From positions 1,736,001 through 1,800,000 of the forward strand of contig NZ_CP009238.1 in assembly GCF_000743945.1 (NCBI RefSeq): a stretch of DNA of 64,000 bases, read 5' to 3'. The notes under the pieces are model-generated. The model saw nothing but the letters and a program-made list of their open reading frames with translations, was not told the DNA's origin and made no database searches. This document shows positions 11,419 to 21,326 of the stretch, piece by piece (position 1 is the stretch's first letter; every line of letters begins with the position of its first letter). Source of the stretch: Basilea psittacipulmonis DSM 24701. GTDB taxonomy: Bacteria; Pseudomonadota; Gammaproteobacteria; Burkholderiales; Burkholderiaceae_B. The translations under genes and the position numbers were made by a program.

Positions 11419-11909
11419 GATTGACCCTCTTCTTTTTTGATGTCTTCTAGCATTTCATCAATGCGTTCTTTGGACATACGAACACACATATGAAGATTAT
11501 TGACCAACATGACAGGGGCATCACCACAAGCTCCCATGCACTCACCCTCTTTTAGCGTAATCAATCCATCTGGTGTCGTTTCGTTGTAGTCAATACCTAA
11601 TTTTTCTTTTAGGTACTCACCAACCACTTCACCATCACGCAAAGCACAGGGCAGGTTTGTACATACAGTAATTTTGTACTTACCCACTGGTTTCAAATCA
11701 TACATATTGTAAAAAGTAGCCACTTCCTGAACGGCAATAGGAGGCATACCAATGTATTCAGCGATATCTTGAATGACTTCATTTGATACCCAGCCTTTTT
11801 CTTGCTGAGCAATACGTAATGCAGACATCACGGCAGATTGACGACGATCGGCAGGATACTTCGCCAATTCCTTATCAATCTTTTTGTACGCTTCTTGAGT
11901 TAACAACAT
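11415..11909 (-). CDS. nuoE: NADH-quinone oxidoreductase subunit E
   Basis: NuoE is the 24-kDa-type thioredoxin-fold subunit that holds the [2Fe-2S] cluster N1a next to FMN in NuoF. The product has 164 residues. The four cluster cysteines are in [11 protein letters not shown] and [13 protein letters not shown]. It lies 15 bp after nuoD and overlaps nuoF. Confidence 0.97.
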   Translation of the reverse strand: MLLTQEAYKKIDKELAKYPADRRQSAVMSALRIAQQEKGWVSNEVIQDIAEYIGMPPIAVQEVATFYNMYDLKPVGKYKITVCTNLPCALRDGEVVGEYLKEKLGIDYNETTPDGLITLKEGECMGACGDAPVMLVNNLHMCVRMSKERIDEMLEDIKKEEGQS

Positions 11910-11924
11910 ATTCTTATCCTGAAA

Positions 11925-13184
11925 TCAACGGTCAATTTCACCAAACACAATATCTTGTGTACCAATAATCGTCACCACGTCGGCCAACATATGTCCACGA
12001 GCCATCTCATCAATCGATTGCAAATGAACGTAACCGGGAGAACGGATCTTCAAACGATAAGGCTTGTTGGCACCATCTGACACCATGTACACACCTAATT
12101 CGCCTTTTGGATGCTCCACTGCCGCATACACATCACCTGCTGGCACGGGATATCCCTCTGAGAACAACTTAAAGTGGTGAATCAACTCTTCCATCCCTGT
12201 TTTCATCTTCGCACGTTTAGGCGGTGCAATCTTATGATTCTCCACCATCACAGGACCTGGATTTTCACGCAACCACTTCACGCATTGTTTGATAATACGG
12301 TTACTTTCACGCATCTCTTGCATACGCACTAAGTAACGATCGTAACAATCCCCAGTTTTACCCACTGGAATATCAAATTCAAGGCGATCATAAACCTCAT
12401 ACGGTTGTTTTTTACGCAAATCCCAAGCAATACCTGAACCGCGTAACATCGGACCACTAAAACCAAGCTCCATCGCTCTTTCTGGTGTCACAATACCCAC
12501 GTCCACCAAGCGTTGGCGCCAAATACGGTTATCCGTTAACAAGGTCTCATATTCATCCACATGATGATCAAAGCGTTGGGTAAAAGCCTCGATAAAATCT
12601 AATAAAGAACCCGAACGGTCTTCATTCATGCGATCGATGGCCTTTTTGTTGTGGTATTTGTTAGGTTCAAACGTGTGACGAGGCATGCTATCTGGCAGAT
12701 CGCGATACACACCACCTACACGGTAATACGCCGCGTGCATACGAGCCCCTGACACCGCCTCATAGCAATCCATTAAATCTTCACGGTCCTTAAATCCGTA
12801 CAACATAACCGCCATGGCACCCACGTCCAAAGCGTGAGAACCCACACTCATCAAGTGATTCAAAATACGGGTAATCTCATCAAACATCACGCGGATGTAT
12901 TGGGCACGAATCGGTACTTCAATACCTAACAAACGCTCTACCGCATTCACATAAACGTGTTCATTACACATCATCGATACATAATCCAAACGATCCATAT
13001 AAGGCATCGCTTGGGTAAATGTTTTCGTTTCTGCCAACTTCTCGGTACCACGATGTAATAAGCCAATATGCGGGTCAGCACGTTCAACGGTCTCACCATT
13101 TAGCTCCAAAATCAAACGTAATACACCGTGAGCGGCAGGGTGCTGCGGACCAAAGTTAATCGTATAATTCTTAATCTCTGACAT
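11925..13184 (-). CDS. nuoD: NADH-quinone oxidoreductase subunit D
   Basis: NuoD (49-kDa type) forms the ubiquinone reduction site together with NuoB and descends from the large subunit of NiFe hydrogenases. I start at MSEIKNYT (13184), giving 419 residues, because GGAG lies six bases before this ATG and the product then begins as usual just ahead of [11 protein letters not shown]. An in-frame ATG at 13208 would lengthen the overlap with nuoC. The quinone-site segment [11 protein letters not shown] is intact. The start overlaps the nuoC 3' end by 14 bases. Confidence 0.96.
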   Translation of the reverse strand: MSEIKNYTINFGPQHPAAHGVLRLILELNGETVERADPHIGLLHRGTEKLAETKTFTQAMPYMDRLDYVSMMCNEHVYVNAVERLLGIEVPIRAQYIRVMFDEITRILNHLMSVGSHALDVGAMAVMLYGFKDREDLMDCYEAVSGARMHAAYYRVGGVYRDLPDSMPRHTFEPNKYHNKKAIDRMNEDRSGSLLDFIEAFTQRFDHHVDEYETLLTDNRIWRQRLVDVGIVTPERAMELGFSGPMLRGSGIAWDLRKKQPYEVYDRLEFDIPVGKTGDCYDRYLVRMQEMRESNRIIKQCVKWLRENPGPVMVENHKIAPPKRAKMKTGMEELIHHFKLFSEGYPVPAGDVYAAVEHPKGELGVYMVSDGANKPYRLKIRSPGYVHLQSIDEMARGHMLADVVTIIGTQDIVFGEIDR

Positions 13185-13788
13185 GATTTGCTCCATAACC
13201 CTCTTCACGAATAACTCGTGGCGTGATTTCTCGAGGTTCGATTGTTACTGGCTGATAGACCACACGCCCTTGTGCTTCATCGTATCGCATTTCAACATAG
13301 CCAGAAACGGGGAAATCTTTACGTAACGGATGTCCAATAAAACCATAGTCCGTAAGAATACGTCTTAAATCTGGATGGCCTTCAAATACGATGCCATACA
13401 TATCAAACGCTTCTCTTTCAAACCAATTCAATGGATTCCAGACAGTAACCAAAGATGGTACAGATGGAAAATCATCACTCTTAGCCCATGTCTGCACACG
13501 CAAACGCCAGTTCTTTGGAACGGACAATAAATTCACAACCACTGCATAACGACCTGGGAAAGGCTGTTTAGGACCATTACCTGGCTGTCCCCAAGTCGAA
13601 TAGTCCACTCCACACAAGTCCATTGCTGAGATAAACTTTAAACGTTCATCATCACGCAACTGAGTACAGACTTCAATCCACTTTTCCACGGGGACGTGAA
13701 GTGTTAATTCACCCACATGCTCCGTTATCTCGTATTCTTGCCCAAAAACAGCAAGCAAATTCTCTTTTAATTGTTCAAGGCGTGTCAT
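13171..13788 (-). CDS. nuoC: NADH-quinone oxidoreductase subunit C
   Basis: NuoC (30-kDa type) is a peripheral-arm subunit that packs against NuoD. The 205-residue product has the family signature [20 protein letters not shown] with the conserved DYGF and HPLRKDFP motifs. It is a stand-alone gene here, not fused to nuoD as in E. coli, which is the usual state in betaproteobacteria. Start at MTRLEQL with AAGG upstream. Its last codons overlap the nuoD start. Confidence 0.97.
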   Translation of the reverse strand: MTRLEQLKENLLAVFGQEYEITEHVGELTLHVPVEKWIEVCTQLRDDERLKFISAMDLCGVDYSTWGQPGNGPKQPFPGRYAVVVNLLSVPKNWRLRVQTWAKSDDFPSVPSLVTVWNPLNWFEREAFDMYGIVFEGHPDLRRILTDYGFIGHPLRKDFPVSGYVEMRYDEAQGRVVYQPVTIEPREITPRVIREEGYGANHVRD

Positions 13789-13824
13789 TTGAAAGACCTT
13801 TTTTAGTCACAAAACACATTCCCA

Positions 13825-14307
13825 TTAAGCTTCACGCTTAATCATATTGGAACGACGAATCTTATTCTGAAGTTGCATCATGCCATAAATCAATGCTTCA
13901 GCAGCTGGCGGGCAACCCGGCACGTAAATATCTACAGGCACGATGCGATCACATCCTCTGACAACGGAATAGGAATAATGGTAGTAACCACCACCGTTTG
14001 CACAGGATCCCATCGACACCACCCAGCGAGGTTCAGCCATCTGGTCATAAACCTTACGCAAAGCACCTGCCATCTTATTTGTCAAGGTTCCAGCCACCAA
14101 CATCACATCAGATTGGCGTGGACTCGGACGGAAAATAATACCAAACTGGTCTTGGTCATAACGAGCACAGGATGCGTGCATCATTTCTACCGCACAGCAC
14201 GCCAAACCAAATGTCATCGGCCATAAAGAATTCGAACTACACCACTTTAATACATTATCTGCGGTCGTTACCAAGAAGCCTTGTTTATTCATCACATTCT
14301 CAGACAT
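13825..14307 (-). CDS. nuoB: NADH-quinone oxidoreductase subunit B
   Basis: NuoB (PSST type) carries the terminal [4Fe-4S] cluster N2, which reduces ubiquinone. The 160-residue protein holds the unusual adjacent cysteine pair in [10 protein letters not shown] plus the ligands in MGSCANGGG and [14 protein letters not shown] lies six bases before the ATG. It is placed 15 bp after nuoA and 36 bp before nuoC. Confidence 0.98.
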   Translation of the reverse strand: MSENVMNKQGFLVTTADNVLKWCSSNSLWPMTFGLACCAVEMMHASCARYDQDQFGIIFRPSPRQSDVMLVAGTLTNKMAGALRKVYDQMAEPRWVVSMGSCANGGGYYHYSYSVVRGCDRIVPVDIYVPGCPPAAEALIYGMMQLQNKIRRSNMIKREA

Positions 14308-14322
14308 ACTTTCTCCAACTGC

Positions 14323-14685
14323 TTAGTCCCAATCCAAGGCACCTTTACGCCACTCATAGACAAAGCCAGCGGTTAAGATTGCCAAAAACACTATCACCGT
14401 CCAGAAGCCAACTAAGCCTACATGACCGTTTGCAATTGCCCATGGAAAGACAAACGCTACCTCTAAATCAAACAAAATAAACAAGATTGCAACCAAATAA
14501 TAACGCACATCAAATTTCATGCGTGCGTCTTCAAACGGGTTAAAACCACATTCGTAGGGAGAGTCTTTCTCAGCATACTTTCTTCTAGGACCCAAAAACG
14601 AACCTAGAAACACTAAGAAAATGCCCAAACCAGTAGCGATTGCAATAAACAATAATATAGGAAAATATTGAGCAATATTGGACAT
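14323..14685 (-). CDS. nuoA: NADH-quinone oxidoreductase subunit A
   Basis: NuoA is a three-helix membrane subunit at the heel of complex I and the first gene of the operon. The start at MSNIAQYF (14685) gives 120 residues, matching the family; an in-frame ATG at 14727 would add 14 residues not usual for NuoA and would sit upstream of the likely promoter -10. The conserved loop [20 protein letters not shown], which contains the Cys of the active/deactive switch region, is intact. Confidence 0.96.
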   Translation of the reverse strand: MSNIAQYFPILLFIAIATGLGIFLVFLGSFLGPRRKYAEKDSPYECGFNPFEDARMKFDVRYYLVAILFILFDLEVAFVFPWAIANGHVGLVGFWTVIVFLAILTAGFVYEWRKGALDWD

Positions 14686-14717
14686 AGAAATTCCGTATAG
14701 AGTCGTTAAACTGTTAG

Positions 14718-14726
14718 ATTTTAGCA
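14718..14726 (-). promoter_or_regulatory. Probable extended -10 promoter of the nuo operon
   Basis: On the minus strand TGCTAAAAT (14726-14718) is an extended -10 element, about 33 bp before the nuoA start. No good -35 is visible at the right spacing, which is tolerated by extended -10 promoters. Inferred from sequence only. Confidence 0.4.
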
Positions 14727-14937
14727 CTTTTCGCCCATCTCACACAGATTTTCTGCCCGTTTTATCGAATTATTAAAACTTTTTTTGATTTTAATTAAAC
14801 TTCTTTTGAGGCCAATTTTTAGTTTGTTGATATTAAAAAACATTTTTTGCCCATCAGCCCCAATCCAACTATGGTTATTTAGCAAACAAGCGATGAGGGA
14901 TTATACGCAAAAATCTCAATGAATCAAAAGGCGAGGT

Positions 14938-15134
14938 TCGAGGAATACTGGCGTTTGTCACTGACAAGTATATTTTTCAGACGCAAATCTAAAGGAGTTC
15001 ACAAACGCCGACTTTTTGAATGCCGTTTAAACATACAACCACTATGAAAGATCGCCACGTTAGGTAAGCTGCTGGCGTGATTTGATACGCGAATCGAGGA
15101 GTGTTGGCGTTTCGTTGGTGACAAGTGTTTTTTT
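14938..15134. repeat. Degenerate intergenic repeat pair with an internal inverted repeat
   Basis: Two imperfect direct copies of about 40 bp (14938-14977 and 15094-15134) share TCGAGGA...TTGGCGTTT...TGACAAGT...TTTTT. Inside the first copy GGCGTTTGT (14950-14958) is matched by its inverse complement ACAAACGCC (15001-15009). No coding sequence is visible in the 14728-15140 gap. The function is unknown; it may be a remnant of a dispersed intergenic repeat. Confidence 0.45.
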
Positions 15135-15140
15135 GGGCAT

Positions 15141-15168
15141 AAAAAAACCCGCCTCGTTTGAGACGGGT
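15141..15168 (-). terminator. Rho-independent terminator of the NO reductase gene
   Basis: On the minus strand an 8-bp stem (CCCGTCTC with GAGGCGGG, one G-T pair) and a 4-nt loop are followed by seven T. It starts 17 bp after the norZ stop. Confidence 0.88.
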
Positions 15169-15185
15169 ATGAAGATTTAAGCGAA

Positions 15186-17423
15186 TTATGAACGTTTTGC
15201 TAAACCTTTTACAACTTGAATCATCACGCAGAATACACCGATGATGAAGACGACATCACCAAATGTTCTTACCCAACGCAATGTTTGCAAGATAGGAGTT
15301 TGCATAAACTCTTCGCCACGAGCATACCACAAGCCTTCGCTCATTGAAGCGTGAGCTTGGATAATACCTACAGGCAACAAGCTTGTAAACAACATCAACG
15401 CTAAACCAATGTTCATCGTCCAGAATGCCCAAGACATCAGTTTATTGCTGAACTGCATGTTTGGACGAATATAGCGAAGAATCATCAATACAAAGCCTAA
15501 TGATAAGAAACCATACACACCAAACAATGCTGCGTGACCGTGGTTAGCTGTTGTGTTCAAGCCTTGAACGTAGAACAATGACACTGGCGTATTGATCAAG
15601 AAACCAAACACACCTGCACCCAACATGTTCCAGAATGCTACTGCCACAAAGCAAAGGATTGGCCAACGCAAGCTAGACATCCATGGTGCACGATGTTGTT
15701 GACGCCAGTTTTCATAACCCTCATAACCAAGAATGATCAAAGGCACTACTTCTAATGCAGAGAACATGGCACCCACCGCCAATACAGGTGTTGTCGTACC
15801 TGAGAAGTACAAGTGGTGGAATGTACCTGGAATACCGCCCAACATGAATAGGACCGCTGACAAGATACAGCTAACTGTTGCTGTACGTAAGCCCACCAAA
15901 CCTAGGTTGTAGAAAATAAAGGCAATCGCTGTTGTCGCAAACACTTCAAAGAAGCCTTCCACCCATAGGTGAACGATCCACCAACGCCAGTATTCCATGA
16001 TTGACAAGTTAGTATGCTCGCCATAGAAGAAACCTGAACCGTAGAATAAACCGATAGCCGTTACAGACAATGTCAATAACCACAATAGACTCTTGTCACC
16101 TGGTGCTTTCAAGGCACTCCAAACGCCTCTTAACATCAAGATTAACCAGAACACCATACCAACAAACAATAAAATTTGCCAGAAACGTCCGATTTCCACA
16201 AACTCATAACCTTGATGTCCGAACCAGAAGTTCAAGTCACGAGGCATCATGTTATTCACAGCCAAGAATTGACCCAAGAATGACAATGCGACGACCGCAA
16301 GCAAGGCCACAAATAAAATATTTACGCCTGCTCTTTGGAACTTAGGATCTTTGCCCCCGTTAACGATAGGCACCAAGAATAAACCAGCTGCCAAGAATGC
16401 TGTTGCAATCCAGAAAATCGCTGATTGTACGTGCCATGTTCTTGTTAAGCTATAAGGCAACCATGAAGAAACGTCGATACCGTAGAAACTTTGACCTTCC
16501 ACTGTATAGTGAGCGGTGAAGCCACCTAACAACACTTGTACACAGAATAAAGCCACTACGACCAATAGATATTTCCATAAGGCCTTTTGAGAAGGAGTTA
16601 AGCTGATCAAAGTCAATGGATCTTTTGAAGGAGCCACTAAATGGTCTTCTTCATGTTTGGTACAGAACGCCCAAATCCAAATCACCAAGCCTACACCGAA
16701 CAATAACAATACTACTGACGCGATAGACCAAAGGATGTTTTCAGCTGTCGGTACATTGCCTAATAAAGGCTCATGTGGCCAGTTATTAGTGTAGGTAACA
16801 TCTGTACCAGGACGATCTGTAGAAGCCGCCCATGCAGACCAGTAGAAGAAAGCACCTAAATTAGCACGATCTTGAACGCTTGGCATCGTATTTTCTTTCA
16901 TGGCAAAATGCTCACGAGATTGACGATACTCAGGATCGTTACCAAATAATTTATCGTAATAAGCCGCTGTTTTTTCGATAGCCGCAATGCGATCATCGCT
17001 TAACGTTACAACACCTGTTTGAGCGTTGAATGTGTTTTTACGATATTCCGTTTTCAATGCAAATTGCAATTCGTTTTGCTCACTAGCCGTCAACTGATCG
17101 TAAGACATGCCATATTTTTTCTGAGCTTGAATATCTAACCAGTTCAACAACTCTCTGTGTAACCAATCAGCAGTCCAATCGGGAGCTTGGTAAGCACCGT
17201 GTCCCCAAACTGTCCCAATACTCATACCGCCAACAGACTGCCATGCAGACTGGCCAGCATAAATATCATCTTTTGTATATACAATATTTCCAGACTCACT
17301 AACGTAAGCATTTGGAATAGGTGGAGCATCGTTATAGACTTCTTTACCCAAATAACCTAATAGGGTAAACATCAGTACCATGACAATACCTAAAAACCAC
17401 CAAAACGGCTTATATGATTTCAT
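15186..17423 (-). CDS. norZ: Quinol-dependent nitric oxide reductase (qNOR)
   Basis: qNOR reduces two NO to N2O in the inner membrane using electrons from quinol. At 745 residues it has the fused layout of this type: an N-terminal membrane anchor and periplasmic cytochrome-c-like region without a CxxCH heme motif (about 1-220), then a 12-helix NorB-like domain. Heme and FeB ligand regions are visible (HVQSAIFW, HLWVEGFFEVF, HHLYFSGTTTP, NHGHAALFGVYG). The start MKSYKPFW (17423) is supported by GGAG five bases upstream; the upstream ATG at 17444 is less likely. The gene is monocistronic, with its own terminator and an FNR-like site upstream. With nirK (24213) it gives nitrite to N2O respiration or NO detoxification. 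Confidence 0.95.
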   Translation of the reverse strand: MKSYKPFWWFLGIVMVLMFTLLGYLGKEVYNDAPPIPNAYVSESGNIVYTKDDIYAGQSAWQSVGGMSIGTVWGHGAYQAPDWTADWLHRELLNWLDIQAQKKYGMSYDQLTASEQNELQFALKTEYRKNTFNAQTGVVTLSDDRIAAIEKTAAYYDKLFGNDPEYRQSREHFAMKENTMPSVQDRANLGAFFYWSAWAASTDRPGTDVTYTNNWPHEPLLGNVPTAENILWSIASVVLLLFGVGLVIWIWAFCTKHEEDHLVAPSKDPLTLISLTPSQKALWKYLLVVVALFCVQVLLGGFTAHYTVEGQSFYGIDVSSWLPYSLTRTWHVQSAIFWIATAFLAAGLFLVPIVNGGKDPKFQRAGVNILFVALLAVVALSFLGQFLAVNNMMPRDLNFWFGHQGYEFVEIGRFWQILLFVGMVFWLILMLRGVWSALKAPGDKSLLWLLTLSVTAIGLFYGSGFFYGEHTNLSIMEYWRWWIVHLWVEGFFEVFATTAIAFIFYNLGLVGLRTATVSCILSAVLFMLGGIPGTFHHLYFSGTTTPVLAVGAMFSALEVVPLIILGYEGYENWRQQHRAPWMSSLRWPILCFVAVAFWNMLGAGVFGFLINTPVSLFYVQGLNTTANHGHAALFGVYGFLSLGFVLMILRYIRPNMQFSNKLMSWAFWTMNIGLALMLFTSLLPVGIIQAHASMSEGLWYARGEEFMQTPILQTLRWVRTFGDVVFIIGVFCVMIQVVKGLAKRS

Positions 17424-17546
17424 GATTTCTCCATATATTATCAAATAGCGTCCCTAGTCTAACAAGCCCATCTATTCTTATAAATATACCTATGGGTTAG
17501 TATCAACTAGTTCTAAAGTAGTAGATGAACATTTAATTTTCTAATT

Positions 17547-17560
17547 TAGATTTAAATCAT
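17547..17560 (-). promoter_or_regulatory. FNR/DNR-like site upstream of norZ
   Basis: TAGAT-TTAA-ATCAT matches the FNR/DNR consensus TTGAT-N4-ATCAA at 8 of 10 positions. It lies 124 bp before the norZ start. If centred at -41.5, transcription would start near 17510, and a TACTTT -10-like hexamer is at 17520-17515 on the minus strand. The nirK upstream region has a related site with the same GATTTAAAT core. Inferred, not proven. Confidence 0.4.
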
Positions 17561-17850
17561 TTTTATTTCCGACAAAAAAACTCGGGAATTACCCTGATAA
17601 AATCAATACCTTAGTAAAACAGTAGGATATTAGAAAAAAGATAAATAAAACTTATTATCAATTCATATCAAATGAAATTGTGACATTTAAAATGATTGAA
17701 AAAAGAAAATTTGTCGTTATAAAACAACAAAAATATCCTTTCTTTTTGTACGGTTATGCGATATTGGTTGTGAATTTTGTCTGCCTCATATTGATGGGTT
17801 TGAGGAATTTGATGAGTAAAAAAATCGTTCAATCACGTAAGTAGTGATTC

Positions 17851-18090
17851 GTGTGGATAAGGAGTTGGCGTGCCATTACCCTCCGAAACCTAACCATAAT
17901 TTACATCCCTTAAATCGCTTGATACGCGTAAGTAATAATTCAATGCGGATGGAGGATGAGCAGTGATGTCTGTCAATGCGATTATAAGTGGCGTGGGGTG
18001 CACAGGAGAATCACTACGGTTTTGTGCGGATAAGGAGTTAGGGTGCCATTACCCTCCTGAACCCTAAGCATAATTTACATCGCTTAAATC
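17851..18090. repeat. Two 66-67-bp direct repeats in the norZ upstream intergenic region
   Basis: Copies at 17851-17916 and 18024-18090 differ at roughly eight positions; both contain GGATAAGGAGTT, TGCCATTACCCTCC and CATAATTTACATC. A third, weaker partial copy starts near 17928 (GCGTAAGTAATAATTC against ACGTAAGTAGTGATTC). The 17561-18126 stretch holds no gene that I can support. Confidence 0.75.
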
Positions 18091-18126
18091 ATGAGATTCA
18101 AATAAGGCCTAAAGAAGCAAAAGAAA

Positions 18127-18159
18127 ACGCCTCACACAGATGAAACCCGCATGAGGCGT
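18127..18159 (-). terminator. Rho-independent terminator of the lipoprotein gene at 18183
   Basis: ACGCCTCA and TGAGGCGT form an 8-bp stem with a 17-nt loop. On the minus strand it is followed by TTTTCTTTTGCTTC. It lies 24 bp after the stop codon. Confidence 0.7.
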
Positions 18160-18182
18160 AATCGTCTTATCACCAATTCGGC

Positions 18183-19178
18183 TTAACGATCATTGGCGGT
18201 GTAGTCACGGTAGAAGTGAATTAATTTCACATCTCCATTACCCAAAGCTTTTAACGTGTATTGGAGACCGAGACATGCTGCAGGCATTTCTTTTGCCCAC
18301 TTCTTACTTTTCCAAGCATATTCAATATCGTAAACATAATGACGTTTCATGCCACCTGGATAGTCACGATTTATCAAAGTCTTTAACTCTTCGCGACACA
18401 CCGCAAACAGCTCATTACGCAATTCACGATTGCCTCTCAACTTGTCAAAGAACGCATTTCTAGACTGTTCAAAAGCTTTTTCCATCATCGTACAATCGCG
18501 ATACGTATCTGGATCCTTTTTTATCCCAAAACTTGAGTGTTTGCGATCATCGCATTTCAATGAATCCATTTCTATTTCCAATGCCTTGCCATATTTCACA
18601 TAATCAGGCACAGGATTGTCTTTCAACACATCTACAATACGCTGTGTATATGCATCATAGGCCGCATTACAATATGAAAAAGGTTTATCCTTTTCAATAC
18701 TCGAACAAAAATAAGCATATGAACCATCTAATGTTTTCAGATCAAACTGCGCTAATTCCTTTTGGAAATCGGCCAACATATCTGAATACAGTTCTTTTGC
18801 TGACACACACGTCGGTGCATTCTTATCTTGAGAACATTCCTGCGTAACGGTTTCTAGCACTTCTTGGCGATTTAAACCTAAATGTGCTTTCAACCAAACT
18901 GCCTGTTCAACCAGTTTTTGACGACGTTTGTTATCACGCAACGCTTTCTCTTCTTTTGCCTCATATTCATTAATCACTCTTTTGGCAGCGTCGCATGATT
19001 GCATAAACTCAAACAAATCACTTTCTGTCCAGTTTTTAACATCGCTGTTACGAATTGCTTGACATTTTGCCCATTCTTTCTTTGCTTCTTTATAACGCGT
19101 TTCTGGATCATCGCTTGAACCGCAGGCTGTCAACACCGCCACTGCCAAACCTAAACCTAATAATTGGTAGAATTTCAT
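18183..19178 (-). CDS. Lipoprotein of unknown function, paralogue of the gene at 19211
   Basis: The 331-residue product starts with a lipoprotein signal (MKFYQLLGLGLAVAVLTACG, lipobox LTAC, Cys19) and so should be lipid-anchored. The mature part is hydrophilic, rich in Lys and Glu, helical in appearance, and has about a dozen Cys residues, several in pairs a few residues apart (e.g. CSQDKNAPTC), suggesting disulfides. I recognise no known family. It resembles the next upstream gene in length, signal, a central Trp-x(4)-LG segment (WLKAHLGLNRQEV against WVEDNLGFTTEQL) and Cys spacing, so the two probably arose by tandem duplication. They are 32 bp apart and likely co-transcribed. Confidence 0.8.
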   Translation of the reverse strand: MKFYQLLGLGLAVAVLTACGSSDDPETRYKEAKKEWAKCQAIRNSDVKNWTESDLFEFMQSCDAAKRVINEYEAKEEKALRDNKRRQKLVEQAVWLKAHLGLNRQEVLETVTQECSQDKNAPTCVSAKELYSDMLADFQKELAQFDLKTLDGSYAYFCSSIEKDKPFSYCNAAYDAYTQRIVDVLKDNPVPDYVKYGKALEIEMDSLKCDDRKHSSFGIKKDPDTYRDCTMMEKAFEQSRNAFFDKLRGNRELRNELFAVCREELKTLINRDYPGGMKRHYVYDIEYAWKSKKWAKEMPAACLGLQYTLKALGNGDVKLIHFYRDYTANDR

Positions 19179-19210
19179 CTTGGTTCCCTCTATCTAAATT
19201 TTCTCATCCA

Positions 19211-20245
19211 TTATTCCGTTGCCATATCTTTTAAGAAGGTCGCTTCTTCAATGCTCAAGCCCATCTCTAAGGCCGTCAACCCCACTTGGGTACACTCAGC
19301 ACTAGTGTTTAAGAAAGCATTTAAGACTTTATCAGGCGTTGACTGATTATCTTTCGCATACTGCGCTAATTGTTCCACGCAAGCATGATGCTTTTGAGCA
19401 AAAACTTGTTTATCATTTTTCAAGCTAGCCTGCAATTTACGCGTATTTTCTTGGACAATAGGAACAATGTCTGAACACGCCTTACCTTGCAAGCTATCCA
19501 AATCTTGACAATTCTTTTGTACAAAATTAGACAACGCTTCGGCATTAGCATTTGTTCTAAACGCATTTAATGTACTATCTAATTTTTGTCTCAACAAACC
19601 GCATTTTGAGGCGGGATCTAAATCAGACAAACGATTTTCGCACCATGATTTTTGCAACGCGTATAAGCTTGTGTAATCATCTTTCGATAAGGTGTCGATG
19701 TAGTCTGACAAGTTTTTCTGATAGTGTTGATAAGCCACTTGGCATTTGGCACTCATATCAAACGTTCTGGCACAATCACTTCTTTCATAACGTTGAATCA
19801 ACTGTTCAGTCGTAAATCCCAGATTATCTTCAACCCACTGTGCTTCTGCAGTCGCTAATTCTTTAGTTAACTGCTCCTTAATACGTTTCTGAGCATTTTC
19901 TCTTTGTGCCTGTTTAGCCGCCTGACATTCCGATTTTTTCGCATTAATCAATTTAATTTTCTGTTCAGCACGATCAGCAATTTCTTTCGGCGACAACTTC
20001 GATAAATCCTCTCCATCTTGATCGTCATCATCATTTTCACCAAAAAAATTAAACGTCTTTTCTTTAGGCATCAAACTTAAATCGACCGCACATTCCAAAA
20101 CTTTTTCATCGGCCTCTTTTTCATTTGCTAAGAAATAAGCCTTATCGTGAAACGTCATCTCTTCTACCGTCTTTGCTTTATCATCTCCACAAGCAACGAC
20201 TAACAAGCCCATCAACGTTATTAAAGTGAGTTTCTGTAATTTCAT
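19211..20245 (-). CDS. Lipoprotein of unknown function, paralogue of the gene at 18183
   Basis: The 344-residue product has a lipoprotein signal (MKLQKLTLITLMGLLVVACG, lipobox VVAC, Cys19). An acidic patch (ENDDDDQDGEDL) lies near residue 70. The rest is Lys/Gln/Glu-rich and probably helical, with regularly spaced Cys. It shares the layout of its downstream neighbour: coiled N-terminal half, W-x(4)-LG segment near residue 137, CxxAYxxY-like stretch, C-terminal Cys pair. The function is unknown; periplasmic side of a membrane is inferred from the signal. Confidence 0.8.
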   Translation of the reverse strand: MKLQKLTLITLMGLLVVACGDDKAKTVEEMTFHDKAYFLANEKEADEKVLECAVDLSLMPKEKTFNFFGENDDDDQDGEDLSKLSPKEIADRAEQKIKLINAKKSECQAAKQAQRENAQKRIKEQLTKELATAEAQWVEDNLGFTTEQLIQRYERSDCARTFDMSAKCQVAYQHYQKNLSDYIDTLSKDDYTSLYALQKSWCENRLSDLDPASKCGLLRQKLDSTLNAFRTNANAEALSNFVQKNCQDLDSLQGKACSDIVPIVQENTRKLQASLKNDKQVFAQKHHACVEQLAQYAKDNQSTPDKVLNAFLNTSAECTQVGLTALEMGLSIEEATFLKDMATE

Positions 20246-20604
20246 TTTTCTCTCTCAATAAAAAACATTTTTTCATCATATCATTTTTTAAAAAAGTGTT
20301 TAAGATACAAACAATTATTCTGTATCAAAATCACAACCTTAACAACCCCTCTTTCTTTTATCCCCCCCTTATTTCCTTGCTTCTCATGGTTTATTAACCA
20401 CCCGCTATCACCAAACACCATTCATCCAATCCTTACAGCCTTACTCCTCTTTCATTTCTAAAGTGTCAATGCATATGTGATGTCATCCACAAAGTAAAAT
20501 GTTTATTTTGCTCATAACTTCATCTACTATTTTTCGATCACTTGATCACCTCTTATTTCCTTGCTTTCGTCTATTATTCGATCTACTCTTTGCACCTTTA
20601 CGCA
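20246..20604. other. AT-rich intergenic stretch without a recognisable gene
   Basis: This stretch is low in complexity on the plus strand (T- and C-rich). A 15-base string CTTATTTCCTTGCTT occurs twice (near 20369 and 20551). It must hold the promoter of the lipoprotein pair. I see no tRNA, small RNA structure or ORF with a ribosome binding site. Confidence 0.5.
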
Positions 20605-20636
20605 TAAAAAAAGCCTTGCTCAAAAACAAGCAAGGC
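20605..20636 (-). terminator. Rho-independent terminator of the glycine-zipper lipoprotein gene
   Basis: GCCTTGCT (20613-20620) and AGCAAGGC (20629-20636) form a perfect 8-bp stem with an 8-nt loop, followed on the minus strand by a T run. It starts 29 bp after the stop codon. Confidence 0.9.
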
Positions 20637-20664
20637 AAATGAAGATTTATACAAAAAGAAATGA

Positions 20665-21168
20665 TTACTTCGCGCAAGTAGCGTTAGGCTGAATGCGAGT
20701 TTCAGAACCCTTACCGTAAGTTGAAATCATGACCGCTTGACCTTTGGCAAACTGACATGGTTTTCCAACTTGTGTCGAACTATATACTTTATTGTTCTCA
20801 CTATATACCAGTGTCACACCTTCTACGATGTTAGTTTGTTTAGAAGCCGTTGCACCACCTGCATAGCCTGCTGCACCACCGACACCAGCACCAACTAGCA
20901 TACCTGATTGGCTGTCTAAATTATGTCCAATCGCACCACCGATAACCGCACCAGCCACCGTGCCCAATACACGAATAATATTAGAACTTTCTTCATTGCT
21001 GACTTCAACGCGTGCAGGCATAATCTCAATAATTTTAACCACTCTCGTTTCTTGCTTACGATTTAATTCGCCAGGTCTATATACATCAGCCGCATAATTA
21101 TCACCTGTTGCCGCACAACCCGCCAAAACAGACCCCAAAACAGCAGTAAGCATTATTTTTTTAAGCAT
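20665..21168 (-). CDS. SlyB/Pcp-like glycine-zipper outer-membrane lipoprotein
   Basis: The protein has 167 residues from MLKKIML (21168). That start is preferred because AAGGA lies eight bases upstream; an ATG three codons earlier is too close to the same site. The lipobox is LAGC (Cys18). Residues about 65-105 form a glycine zipper (GTVAGAVIGGAIGHNLD, then GAGVGGAAGYAGG), the 2TM glycine-zipper fold of SlyB/PAL-cross-reacting lipoproteins. Such proteins sit in the outer membrane and contribute to envelope integrity. It has its own terminator, and acnB lies upstream with another terminator, so it is a single-gene unit. Confidence 0.88.
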   Translation of the reverse strand: MLKKIMLTAVLGSVLAGCAATGDNYAADVYRPGELNRKQETRVVKIIEIMPARVEVSNEESSNIIRVLGTVAGAVIGGAIGHNLDSQSGMLVGAGVGGAAGYAGGATASKQTNIVEGVTLVYSENNKVYSSTQVGKPCQFAKGQAVMISTYGKGSETRIQPNATCAK

Positions 21169-21263
21169 GACATACATCCTTATAAGAGATTTCCAAATTG
21201 CACATTATTATAGGATAATTTTTTTTAATCCAAAGCATTTTGTTTCTTAACTGTTTCACACAC

Positions 21264-21300
21264 AAAAAAAAGCCACCCACGTGATGACACATAGATGGCT
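21264..21300 (-). terminator. Rho-independent terminator of acnB
   Basis: A 13-bp stem including three G-T pairs (21271-21283 with 21288-21300) and a 4-nt loop are followed on the minus strand by eight T. It lies 27 bp after the acnB stop. Confidence 0.9.
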
Positions 21301-21326
21301 TATTTAGCTAAGATAAGGAGCAGATA

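Noticed and set aside
17640..17700. Second FNR box upstream of norZ (TTGATATGAATTGAT region)
   Set aside because: The two TTGAT half-sites are in direct, not inverted, orientation.
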